In this document: piece after piece, positions 15,910 through 23,467 of the stretch | Layout: each line of letters opens with the position of its first letter | Numbering within the stretch: the first letter of the stretch is position 1 | Origin: Propionicicella superfundia DSM 22317 | Lineage (GTDB): Bacteria; Actinomycetota; Actinomycetes; Propionibacteriales; Propionibacteriaceae | Length of the DNA: 64,000 nt | NCBI RefSeq assembly: GCF_000423465.1 | Contig: NZ_KE384021.1 | Span: 435,115-499,114, forward strand | Reading direction: 5' to 3' | The notes under the pieces: model-generated | Seen by the model: only the letters and a program-made list of their open reading frames with translations | Databases searched by the model: none | Told to the model about the DNA's origin: nothing | Program-made: the position numbers and the translations under genes

Positions 15910-17502
15910 GTGGGCAGCGCCGTGATGGCCAAGCCTGGTGATCGCATCAGGATGGTCGTGCAGAGCATCGAGACGGCCACCCAGCGAGTGATCGGGGTTG
16001 TGCTTCTGCTCACCGTCCTGCTGGTGGTGATCCGTCCTCGGGAACCCAACAACCCCACCAACCCGTTGATCGTCGTTGTCGGCCTGGCCCTGGCGTGCGC
16101 CGGATTCGTCTTCGCGGCGCGCCGGTTCGGGATCCGCCCGGCGCCCTGGTCGGCTAAGCGAGGGAACCGCCTCGGGTGGACGCTCTGCGGCGCGACGACC
16201 GCACTCGCGTGGCTGACGGCGTACACGTCGGTGTACGAGACGACCTGGGACTCGCGGCTTGTGCAGTTGGCCTCGGCGCTGCCGCCCGACGAGTTCAGCG
16301 AGTACTACGTCGCCTACTTCTCCCGGTACCCGAACAATTACGCGATGCTGGCCGTGGCTCGGATCGCTCGCGGGATGGGCGCCATCGGGCTGAACTACGA
16401 CGCCGCCTTCGCGCTGATCAATGCCGCGTGCTACCTGGCCGCCGCGGTCGCCATGTACATCGTCGTGCGGCAGATCCGCGGAGCGAAGGCGGGGGCGCTC
16501 TCCCTGGTTTTTCTCCTCGGGGTGCTCGGGCTGTCGCCGTGGATGTCGGTTCCGTACACGGACGTTCTGGCCATGTGGACGCCCATCGTCGCCCTCGCCC
16601 TGTTCCTTCCGGTCTTGCGCGGGCCCACCATCCGGGGTGTCGTCGGCGCGCTGGCCGGCGGAGCCGTCCTCGCGGTCGGCTTCGTGCTGAAGGTCACCCC
16701 GGTGGTCGGCATGGTGGCGGTCGTCGCCGTGGGGGTCCTCGCCTTCGCGTCGCCCGGCTCGCGACGGCGTCATGCCCGGCGGGCGGTGGCCACGTCACTG
16801 ATCGCGGCGGCACTCGGCTTCGGCGCCGGGTATGTCGGGTTCTCCGCGTGGGCGAGTTCGTCCGCGGACATGCCGCCGCTGACGCCGGGCGTGTCGAAGG
16901 TTCCGCTCTCCTACGTGGCCGATGGGATCCGCGAGCAGTACCGCGACGACGGCAGCGTCGTGTATGGCGGGTACGACAGGGTCGTCAACCTCGCGACCTG
17001 GGGTCGTCCCACCGACGAGCAGACCGAGACGTCCCGCGAGCTGATCGGCGAGCAGGTCTCCACGCGGGGGTTCGCGGGGATGGTGGGCTTCGCCATCGAC
17101 AAATGGACATTCAACTTCGGCGACGGGACATTCTGGGCTCGCGGGGAAGGCCAGGACATGGCCAAGCCGCTCCTGGCCTCGTTCCCGTGGCGGGCCGTCG
17201 GAGCCGCGAACGACCCGGCCGTCCCGCTGTGGGGCATCCACGTGCACCTTGCGGAGATTCTGTGGCTGTTCATCCTCACGGTGTCGGGAGCCGGGCTGCT
17301 GGTCTGTCCGCCTCGGAGGGACATCCTGCTCGCCGCCGTGACGCTGCTCGGGGCGGGACTGTTCATGCTCGTGTTCCAGGGCCGTTCGCGCTACCTCATC
17401 CCTCACCTGCCGGTCTTCTGCGCCGTGGCGGCCATCGGCGCCGCGACGGTGTGGCGGCGTCTCGCCCCGCGGCTGGGTCGCCGCGCGATCCTGCCGGGCT
17501 GA
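15910..17502 (+). CDS. Polytopic membrane protein, GT-C glycosyltransferase-like
   Basis: About 530 residues with ten or more membrane segments. After the second segment, TSVYETTWDSRLVQLASAL and FSRYPNN recall the acidic first extracytoplasmic loop and SRYPNN signature of GT-C enzymes that use polyprenyl-phosphate sugars. Near the C-terminus, VFQGRSRYLIPHLPVF matches the family's SRYL motif before the last segments. Such proteins glycosylate lipids, teichoic-like polymers or proteins on the outer membrane face. GTG 15910 is chosen because TAGGCT lies 7 nt upstream (leaderless geometry); ATG 15925 is the alternative. No partner sugar gene is adjacent, so the acceptor is unknown. Confidence 0.6.
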   Translation: MGSAVMAKPGDRIRMVVQSIETATQRVIGVVLLLTVLLVVIRPREPNNPTNPLIVVVGLALACAGFVFAARRFGIRPAPWSAKRGNRLGWTLCGATTALAWLTAYTSVYETTWDSRLVQLASALPPDEFSEYYVAYFSRYPNNYAMLAVARIARGMGAIGLNYDAAFALINAACYLAAAVAMYIVVRQIRGAKAGALSLVFLLGVLGLSPWMSVPYTDVLAMWTPIVALALFLPVLRGPTIRGVVGALAGGAVLAVGFVLKVTPVVGMVAVVAVGVLAFASPGSRRRHARRAVATSLIAAALGFGAGYVGFSAWASSSADMPPLTPGVSKVPLSYVADGIREQYRDDGSVVYGGYDRVVNLATWGRPTDEQTETSRELIGEQVSTRGFAGMVGFAIDKWTFNFGDGTFWARGEGQDMAKPLLASFPWRAVGAANDPAVPLWGIHVHLAEILWLFILTVSGAGLLVCPPRRDILLAAVTLLGAGLFMLVFQGRSRYLIPHLPVFCAVAAIGAATVWRRLAPRLGRRAILPG

Positions 17503-18121
17503 TCCTCGTAGATCGTTCGAGTTCTCCGTTCGAGTCTTCCGTTCGACGCGGTGTTCGTGATCAACCCGTCAGGACGCTCCTTCGCGATCGACGAGGACGA
17601 CGTGGGCGTGCGCCGCGCCGATCGCGGTTGGGGTGACCGCCAGGTTGTGCGGCATGAGAGCCGGTCTGTCGCCGTCACTGTGTCGTGACCGCCACGTTGT
17701 GCGGGTTGCCCGGTCCGGGCGGGACTCCGTATGCCGTGCAAACTGGCGGTCTCGGCTCCCGGCCCTGGTCTACCCCCTCGGTGTGCCTCACAACGTGGCG
17801 GTGAGCGCCGGATTGCCTGGTCCTCGCCCGGGCCTTCCTCTGCCCCGGGGCGGAGCCGGCGTCTTGAGCCTCTGGTATCGGACTTTCTCGTGATCGGCCG
17901 CGCTGACGCTTGATCGGGACGGGACGGTGTGAAACGGCGGGTGAGAAAGCGGGTGAGTCTCGCGTCATAGTTGCCGGCTGTGGGCGTCCTCCAAGTATCG
18001 GGGGGGAGCTGCATCGGGTCCGGGACTCGTCGCGCGTGACCGGGGGGCGTGCGCGACGGGACCGGTCCACGATGCAGGCCGTGGGCGAGCCTTCTCGCCC
18101 GCGCCGGGGGCATGCGACGCT
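17503..18121. other. Gene-poor stretch with inverted repeats
   Basis: About 620 bp without a supportable gene. Frames on both strands lack motifs and ribosome-binding sites. It holds three copies of a 14-bp sequence (listed separately) and ends at a terminator hairpin. It may be the remains of a lost gene or an untranslated RNA region; I cannot say which. Confidence 0.45.
17636..17802. repeat. Triple 14-bp repeat: two direct, one inverted
   Basis: ACCGCCACGTTGTG occurs at 17688-17701, with one mismatch in the same orientation at 17636-17649, and as a perfect reverse complement at 17789-17802. The spacing of about 52 and 101 nt leaves room for a long hairpin or paired protein sites. No gene or IS end is attached. 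Confidence 0.6.
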
Positions 18122-18149
18122 GCCCCCCTCCTGGTGACGGGAGGGGGGC
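18122..18149. terminator. Strong GC hairpin downstream of the DUF1304 gene
   Basis: CCCCCCTCC pairs with GGAGGGGGG around an 8-nt loop, extended by a G-C pair. It lies 42 nt beyond the stop of the minus-strand DUF1304 gene. Confidence 0.65.
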
Positions 18150-18190
18150 CGTTCGTCGTTCCTGGTGATCTGGGGCCGGGCGGCTGAGAC

Positions 18191-18580
18191 TCAGATCACG
18201 AGACCGACGGCCAGTGCGATCACGCCGAGAGCGGGGATCACGCCCTGCTTGAGCGCGGCAGCGGCCTTGTCCCGGCTCGACAGCAGCAGCACCAGGCTCG
18301 CCGCGACCATCGACCCTGCCCCCGTGAATACGAGAGTCGCCCCGGCGATGGGATGTCCGAGCGAGAACAGCACGATCCCGACGAGCACGGCGACGGCGAG
18401 GAACAGGTTGTAGAAGCCCTGATTGAAGGCCAGGTCCTTCGTCGCCTCCGCGGCCTGTGGTGAGGAGATCCCGAACACCGAGCGGGCGCGCTCGCCGGTC
18501 CAGGCGATCGATTCGAGGTAGAAGATGAAGACGTGCACGAGCGCCGCGATCCCGGCGAGCACGAGCCCTGCGATGACCAT
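18191..18580 (-). CDS. DUF1304 membrane protein
   Basis: A 129-residue protein with four hydrophobic segments. The DUF1304 features are the opening VLAGIAALVHVFIFYLESI, with a His and Glu in the first segment, and LAFNQGFYNLFLAVA in the second. The function of the family is unknown. The ATG at 18580 follows GAAGGG. It diverges from a TetR gene across about 100 bp containing a perfect 6+6 palindrome, so it is probably that regulator's target. Confidence 0.85.
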   Translation of the reverse strand: MVIAGLVLAGIAALVHVFIFYLESIAWTGERARSVFGISSPQAAEATKDLAFNQGFYNLFLAVAVLVGIVLFSLGHPIAGATLVFTGAGSMVAASLVLLLSSRDKAAAALKQGVIPALGVIALAVGLVI

Positions 18581-18635
18581 GACGGGGACCCTTCGATGTC
18601 GGCGGGCTCTGAGGCCCGGAAATTGTGTACTGTCC

Positions 18636-18655
18636 GATCCAATATATGCTGGATC
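18636..18655. promoter_or_regulatory. TetR-type operator between DUF1304 and tetR
   Basis: GATCCA and TGGATC form a perfect inverted repeat with an 8-nt AT-rich spacer, 56 nt before the DUF1304 start and 25 nt before the TetR start. Confidence 0.6.
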
Positions 18656-18679
18656 GATCGGATGCGGGAAGCGGTGGGC

Positions 18680-19270
18680 ATGGGCAGGACGCAGGGGTTC
18701 GACACCCGCACGGTGGTCCGTGCGGCGCGGGCGGTGTTCTGGGAGCGCGGCTACGAGGGCGCGTCGCTGCCCGAGCTGGAGCGGGCGACGGGTCTGAGCC
18801 GATCGAGCATCTACCACGCCTTCGGCTCCAAACGCGGGCTGTTCGACGCCGCCGTGGACAGCTATCTCGCCGAGGTCATCCGTCCTCGGCTGGAGCCGCT
18901 CCGTGCCGAGACCGTGGAGCGGGACGCCCTGATCGGCTATCTGAACGGCCTCGATGCTGCCCTGACGCGCGCAGGATCGCTTCCGGCGAGCAGCGGGTGT
19001 CTGTTGATCAACGCCGCTTCGGCCCCGATCGGACGCGACGACGCGGTCGCCCGGACCGTGGCGGGGTACCGCGAGGAGCTTCGTGTCGCAATCGGCCGGG
19101 GCGTGGCCGCGCTCCGTCCCGACCTCCCCCGCGCTGAGAGCGAGGTGCTGGCCGACGCCTGCACAGGTCTCGTGGTGGCCGCATTCGCGCTCGTCCGCGT
19201 CGCCCCCGGTCAGGCATCGCGTTCGCTGGCGACCGCGCGTGGCCTGCTCGCCCGGCCGGGCGAACGCTGA
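18680..19270 (+). CDS. TetR-family regulator
   Basis: A 196-residue protein. The DNA-binding domain is TVVRAARAVFWERGYEGASL, PELERATGLSRSSIYHAFGS, KRGLFDAAVDSY. The C-terminal part has the SGCLLINAASAP Cys/Asn motif seen in one TetR branch, followed by an alpha-helical dimer region. ATG 18680 is chosen because relatives begin MGRTQGFD; ATG 18662 is also in frame. It probably represses the divergent DUF1304 gene and itself through the palindrome at 18636-18655. The conserved Cys may sense electrophiles, which is inference. Confidence 0.87.
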   Translation: MGRTQGFDTRTVVRAARAVFWERGYEGASLPELERATGLSRSSIYHAFGSKRGLFDAAVDSYLAEVIRPRLEPLRAETVERDALIGYLNGLDAALTRAGSLPASSGCLLINAASAPIGRDDAVARTVAGYREELRVAIGRGVAALRPDLPRAESEVLADACTGLVVAAFALVRVAPGQASRSLATARGLLARPGER

Positions 19271-19300
19271 GGACGACCCGCGTCAGGTCACTGGCGACTG

Positions 19301-19321
19301 TATAGTCAGCGTGTGCTGACT
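19301..19321. promoter_or_regulatory. CmtR promoter and operator over the start codon
   Basis: TATAGT (19301-19306) ends 6 nt before the GTG of cmtR, implying a leaderless transcript. AGTCAGC-GTGT-GCTGACT (19304-19321) is a perfect 7+7 palindrome overlapping both the -10 box and the start codon, so a bound repressor would block initiation directly. Confidence 0.75.
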
Positions 19322-19684
19322 CTTGCGACGCGCCTCGACGTCATGAACAGGCTGGGCCGCGCGATGGCCGACCCGACCCGCTCGCGGATCCTGCTCGAAC
19401 TGATCGAAGCGCCGGGATACCCGGCGCGCCTGGCAGGAACGCTGGGCCTGACCCGCACGAACGTGTCGAACCATCTCGCCTGCCTGCGGGGATGCGGCCT
19501 CGTCGTGGCGACCCCCGAGGGTCGGCAGACGCGCTACGAGATCGCCGATCCGCACCTGGCGCAGGCGATCGAGCTGCTGGTACAGGCGGTGGTCGCCTAC
19601 GACGACAATGTGCCGTGCCTGGACGGCGGCGGCGAGGCGTCCTGCGGGTCTCGCGCCGCCACGGCCGTCGAGGAGGCGCGATGA
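19313..19684 (+). CDS. cmtR: ArsR/SmtB-type Cd(II)/Pb(II) repressor, CmtR-like
   Basis: A 123-residue winged-helix metal sensor. RLGRAMADPTRSRILLELIE and LGLTRTNVSNHLACLRGCGL contain the ArsR fold. The two Cys in CLRGC plus the Cys in NVPCLDG near the C-terminus reproduce the three-thiolate site of Mycobacterium CmtR, which releases DNA on binding Cd or Pb. It starts at GTG 19313 behind a leaderless promoter overlapped by a perfect palindrome. Its stop overlaps the downstream P1B ATPase (ATGA), so it autoregulates and controls the pump in one operon. A further Cys (EASCGS) follows the sensor Cys. Confidence 0.9.
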   Translation: MLTLATRLDVMNRLGRAMADPTRSRILLELIEAPGYPARLAGTLGLTRTNVSNHLACLRGCGLVVATPEGRQTRYEIADPHLAQAIELLVQAVVAYDDNVPCLDGGGEASCGSRAATAVEEAR

Positions 19685-21645
19685 GCGACGCGCCGGCCGC
19701 CGGGGACGACTGCTGCGGAGGCGCGCCGTCGCACCGGCCCGCCGTCGAGGACGATGCCGACGAGGCCGACGAGGTGCGTCCGCCGTGGTGGCGGGACACG
19801 GCCTTCCTGCCATCGGTGGTCTCAGGCGTGTTCCTGCTGGTGGGCTACGGGTTCGAGTGGTCGGGGCAGTCGGTCGCCGCCGTGGTCCTGCACGGGATCG
19901 CGCTGGTCGCCGGGGCGTACACGTTCGTGCCCGGCACCGTGCGACGCCTCGTCCGGGGCCGGATCGGCGTGGGGCTCCTGATGACCATCGCCGCGATCGG
20001 GGCCGTGTTGCTCGGCCATGTCGGTGAGGCAGCCGCGCTGGCGTTCCTGTTCTCGCTGTCCGAGACGCTGGAGGACCGCGCGATGGACCGGGCGAGAGAG
20101 GGCCTGCGGGCACTGCTGACGCTGATCCCCGAGACGGTGCGCGTATCGCGCCCGGGCGGCGATGCCACGATCCCCGCCGCCGACGTGCGGGCGGGCGACA
20201 TCCTGGTCGTGGGCGCCGGTGAGCGGGTGGCGACCGACGGTGTCGTGGTGAGCGGCCGTTCGAGCATCGACACCTCCGCGATCACCGGCGAGTCGATCCC
20301 GATCGAGGTCGCGCGCGGCGATGAGATCGCCGCCGGATCGGTGAACGGCTCGGGCACCCTGCGGATCGACGCGACCGCCGACGGCCGCGACAGCTCGCTC
20401 ACCCAGATCGTCGGGCTGGTGGAGCAGGCCCACGCCCGCAAGGGGGAGCGGGCCCGTCTGGCGGACCGGATCGCCCGTCCGCTCGTACCGGGGGTCCTGA
20501 TCGTCGCGGTTCTGGTCGCCCTGTTCGGCATCCTCACCGCAGACCCGTGGACATGGGTGGAGCGCTCCCTGGTCGTGCTCGTCGCCGCGTCCCCCTGCGC
20601 GCTGGCGATCTCGGTGCCCGTCACGGTGATCAGTGCCATCGGGGCGGCGTCGAAGCTCGGCGTGATCGTCAAGTCCGGCGAGGCGTTCGAGGAGCTGGGC
20701 ACCATCCGCGCCATCGCGCTGGACAAGACCGGCACGCTGACACGCAACGAGCCCACGGTCGTGGAGGTTCTCCCCGCCGAGGACGTCCCGCGCGCCCAGG
20801 TCCTCGCACTGGCCGCAGGGGTGGAGGGGTCGAGCGGTCATCCGCTCGCGGCGGCCATCCTCGCCGCTGCTCCCGGTGCGCCGCCGGGATCGGGAGTGAC
20901 CGAGGACGCCGGACGCGGGACCGTCGGCAGGGTGGGCGGGGTCGCCGTGCGCGTGGGCAGCGCGCGCTGGCTGGACCCCGGCGAGCTCGCCGCCGCGGCC
21001 GAGGCGATGGCCTCCCGGGGCATGACGGTGGTCGTGGTGGAGGCCGACGGACGCATCGCGGGGCTGATCGGCGTCCGCGACGAACTGCGGCCTGAGGCCG
21101 CCGAGACGGTGCGGCGTCTTCAGGAGCAGGGCATCGAGACGAGCATGCTCACCGGCGACAACGCCCGCACCGCGCATGCTCTGGCGCAGGAGGCCGGGAT
21201 CCCCACCGTCCATGCCGAGCAGTTGCCGGCCGGCAAGGCCGCGATCATCGAGACCATGGCCCGCACGCAGCCGACCGCGATGGTCGGCGACGGGATCAAC
21301 GACGCCCCGGCGCTCGCGACGGCGACCGTGGGGATCGCGATGGGTGCGACAGGGACCGCGGCGGCCGTGGAATCGGCCGACGTCGCCTTCACCGGGCACG
21401 ACCTGCGGCTCCTTCCCGGCGCGCTCGCGCACGCCCGTCGCGGCCGGCGGATCATGACCGCCAACATCGGCCTGGCGCTCGCGATCATCATCGTGCTGTT
21501 CCCGCTCGCCCTGTTCGGCGTCCTCGGCCTCGCCGGCGTCGTCCTGGTGCACGAGATCGCCGAGGTCGTCGTCATCCTCAACGGTGTCCGCGCGGCCCGC
21601 CTCCCGGCCGACCTCCTTCCCGGACGTCAGGGACACGGCGCCTGA
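19681..21645 (+). CDS. Heavy-metal P1B-type ATPase (SPC motif, CtpG-like)
   Basis: A 654-residue metal pump. It has no full N-terminal metal domain, only a CCGG dithiol near residue 11. The actuator shows TGES, the P-domain DKTGTLT, and the N- and hinge regions SSGHPLAAAI and GDGINDAPAL. The transport site in the sixth membrane segment is SPC (AASPCALAIS), not CPC, which with the C-terminal VLVHEIAEVVVILNG points to a P1B-4-like or Cd/Zn/Co pump rather than copper. Being coupled to cmtR it should export Cd/Pb or a related divalent metal, as CtpG does beside CmtR in mycobacteria. Confidence 0.87.
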   Translation: MSDAPAAGDDCCGGAPSHRPAVEDDADEADEVRPPWWRDTAFLPSVVSGVFLLVGYGFEWSGQSVAAVVLHGIALVAGAYTFVPGTVRRLVRGRIGVGLLMTIAAIGAVLLGHVGEAAALAFLFSLSETLEDRAMDRAREGLRALLTLIPETVRVSRPGGDATIPAADVRAGDILVVGAGERVATDGVVVSGRSSIDTSAITGESIPIEVARGDEIAAGSVNGSGTLRIDATADGRDSSLTQIVGLVEQAHARKGERARLADRIARPLVPGVLIVAVLVALFGILTADPWTWVERSLVVLVAASPCALAISVPVTVISAIGAASKLGVIVKSGEAFEELGTIRAIALDKTGTLTRNEPTVVEVLPAEDVPRAQVLALAAGVEGSSGHPLAAAILAAAPGAPPGSGVTEDAGRGTVGRVGGVAVRVGSARWLDPGELAAAAEAMASRGMTVVVVEADGRIAGLIGVRDELRPEAAETVRRLQEQGIETSMLTGDNARTAHALAQEAGIPTVHAEQLPAGKAAIIETMARTQPTAMVGDGINDAPALATATVGIAMGATGTAAAVESADVAFTGHDLRLLPGALAHARRGRRIMTANIGLALAIIIVLFPLALFGVLGLAGVVLVHEIAEVVVILNGVRAARLPADLLPGRQGHGA

Positions 21646-21659
21646 CCGGACGTCGCGGC

Positions 21660-22472
21660 TCAGAACGCCAGCACGGCGAAGAACGGCAGGATCGGCGTGA
21701 TCAGCCCGGTGCTCATCCAGAACATGCCGAGGTTCATCGCGGCGTCGCAGAGCGCCGCGAGACGATCCGTGACCGTGCCGGTGACGCGTTCCTCGTGACA
21801 TCCGTGGACGGCCGCCGCCGGATCGGGGTCCGGCGCCGCGGCGGCCGGGCGATGCTCGCCGTCGGGCGTGGCGCTGAGCGCCACGGATCCGGACGCGTGC
21901 GTCGACGCGGCCGCATGCTCCACCTCGCGGGAGTCGCCAGGCACGGATACGGCCGGTCGGAGGGCACGCCGCAGCCCGAGCACGCCGGCCGCCAGGAGGT
22001 AGGCCATGAACGGCAGGCCGACCAGGGCGAACGCCCACAGGATGCCGCCCGGCTGCCGGGCCGCGTCGCCCATGCCGCCGTGACCCATGCCGGACATGCC
22101 CGCCGCCATCACCGCCATCGCGGCGAGATGCCAGGTCATGGCACCGAACATGGCGGCGTGCCCGGTCAGGTGCATTCCGCCGCGCCGATCCGCGGCACGG
22201 AAGGCGCCGACGGCCATGACGACGAACCACGCGGTGGCCGCGACGAACACCGCCACGAGCGCGGGCAGCGGGACGACGCCCACGAGAGGCTTCCAGGTCC
22301 AGCCCGGCACCATCAGGAGCATCACGACCGCCATCAGCAGGTGGAGCAGATTCGAGACGCGCTGCTTCGCGACCTGCGGCCGGGCCGATTCGTAGACGCA
22401 CCACACCGTGCACCAGGCGAACAGCACCAGCAGGCCGACGAACTTCACCGGTGTCGCGTCGAACGTGAACAT
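21660..22472 (-). CDS. DUF5134 membrane protein, Met/His-rich, probable copper link
   Basis: A 270-residue protein with about five membrane segments. The DUF5134 core (LLHLLMAVVMLLMVPGW and HLTGHAAMFGAMTWHLAAMA) is followed by a Met/Gly/His-rich loop (AAGMSGMGHGGMGD), a soluble His/Cys-containing region (VHGCHEE) and two last segments. Met- and His-rich loops suit Cu(I)/Cu(II) binding. The gene is downstream of, and in the same direction as, the SigC-like gene, and beside copper genes, so a role in copper handling is inferred. The ATG follows GGAGACGGAGG. Its stop lies 15 nt from the end of the P1B ATPase, with no room for a long terminator. Confidence 0.7.
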   Translation of the reverse strand: MFTFDATPVKFVGLLVLFAWCTVWCVYESARPQVAKQRVSNLLHLLMAVVMLLMVPGWTWKPLVGVVPLPALVAVFVAATAWFVVMAVGAFRAADRRGGMHLTGHAAMFGAMTWHLAAMAVMAAGMSGMGHGGMGDAARQPGGILWAFALVGLPFMAYLLAAGVLGLRRALRPAVSVPGDSREVEHAAASTHASGSVALSATPDGEHRPAAAAPDPDPAAAVHGCHEERVTGTVTDRLAALCDAAMNLGMFWMSTGLITPILPFFAVLAF

Positions 22473-22573
22473 GGATCCTCCGTCTCCCGATGGCGCGGCG
22501 CCTCGGGCCTACCACAGAAGTCGTCCGGCGGGGCCGGAGAGTTCCCGGGAATCGCCGGTCGCTCGTCGCGGGA

Positions 22574-23122
22574 TCAGCGACGGGACGCGGGTGCGTCCTG
22601 CCGCGCGAGGGCCTCCACCAGGTCGGCGCGGGCTCGCGCGACCCGCGACCTCACCGTTCCGACGGCGCATGCGCAGATCTCCGCGGTCTCCGCGTAGGTG
22701 AACCCCATCAACTGGGTCAGCACCAGTGCCTCCCGCCGCTCCGGCCCGAGCAGGCCGAGCAGAGCCGCCGCGCCGTGACCGTTCGAAGGATCGGCGTGCT
22801 CGGCGACGAGCTCATCGAGAGACCCGTCGACGGCGACCAGCCGAGGACGGGCACGGTCGTGGCGGATCCGGTCCACGACGGCGCGCCGCGCGATGGCCAG
22901 CAGCCAGGCACGGGCGCTCGACCGCCCCTCGAACGCGGGAAGAGCGGTCAGCACGCGCAGGAACGTCTCCTGGGTGAGGTCGTCGGCAGCGGCGACACCT
23001 GCGAGGTGTGCGACGAAGCGCCAGACGTCCGCCTGTGTCGCCCGGATGAACTCCGCCAGCGCGGCCCTGTCGCCGCCGGCGGCCGCGAGGGCGAGCGCGG
23101 TGACGGCATCAGCGGTGGCCAT
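22574..23122 (-). CDS. sigC: ECF sigma factor, SigC-like
   Basis: A 182-residue ECF sigma factor. Region 2 is IRATQADVWRFVAHLAG plus DDLTQETFLRVLTALPAF and SSARAWLLAIARRAVVDRI. Region 4 is LGPERREALVLTQLMGFTYA with an ICACAVGTVRSRVARARADL helix-turn-helix. The ATQADVWRFVA and DHIRH-like patterns match mycobacterial SigC, which activates copper-acquisition genes. A leaderless promoter (TAAGGT, 6 nt before ATG) faces the divergent zinc-finger gene. The neighbours are DUF5134, CopA and CopD-CtaG, consistent with copper control. Confidence 0.85.
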   Translation of the reverse strand: MATADAVTALALAAAGGDRAALAEFIRATQADVWRFVAHLAGVAAADDLTQETFLRVLTALPAFEGRSSARAWLLAIARRAVVDRIRHDRARPRLVAVDGSLDELVAEHADPSNGHGAAALLGLLGPERREALVLTQLMGFTYAETAEICACAVGTVRSRVARARADLVEALARQDAPASRR

Positions 23123-23128
23123 GCGGTC

Positions 23129-23151
23129 ACCTTAGTGTCCCGTCGTATGCT
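23129..23151. promoter_or_regulatory. Overlapping divergent leaderless promoters of sigC and the zinc-finger gene
   Basis: In a 35-bp gap, TAAGGT (minus, 23134-23129) is 6 nt from the sigC ATG and TATGCT (plus, 23146-23151) is 6 nt from the opposite ATG. Each -35 region would fall across the other's start, so the promoters should exclude one another. Confidence 0.6.
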
Positions 23152-23157
23152 GCCGGA

Positions 23158-23463
23158 ATGGACTTTCCGGCCGGCGAGCAGGTGTGGCGCGCGGCACTGT
23201 CGGCGCTCCTGGACGGCGAGGAGCCGCAGGTGCCCCTCGCCGGTATCGCCGCCCACCTGGACGACTGCGACGACTGCTCGGTGTGGCTCGACCGGGCGAC
23301 CACGGTGAACTCGGGGCTCCGGATGCTCCCGCTCCTGCAGGCCGACCTGGGCGAGCGCGTGGTGAACGTCGTCGATGTCCGCCTGTGCGGCTGCCGCACA
23401 GGTGATCCGTGCCTGTGTTCGGACTGCCAGTGCGGTCCGCACTGCACCTGCCACCGGACCTGA
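23158..23463 (+). CDS. Zinc-finger (anti-sigma-like) protein with metallothionein-like Cys tail
   Basis: A 101-residue protein without a membrane segment. Residues 33-40 hold H-x3-C-x2-C (HLDDCDDC), the core of zinc-binding anti-sigma (zf-HC2) domains. Residues 77-99 carry eight Cys in C-x-C-x5-C-x-C-x2-C-x-C-x3-C-x-C plus a final His, like small bacterial Cu(I) metallothioneins. It is divergent from the SigC-like gene and convergent on copA, with only 4 bp between stops. I infer a soluble anti-sigma factor that senses Cu(I) with its tail, or a metallothionein with a SigC-docking domain. Confidence 0.65.
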   Translation: MDFPAGEQVWRAALSALLDGEEPQVPLAGIAAHLDDCDDCSVWLDRATTVNSGLRMLPLLQADLGERVVNVVDVRLCGCRTGDPCLCSDCQCGPHCTCHRT

Positions 23464-23467
23464 CAGG

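Noticed and set aside
19822-22515. 897-codon minus-strand frame over the P1B ATPase
   Set aside because: Antisense of a P-type ATPase with all motifs; no family resemblance of its own.
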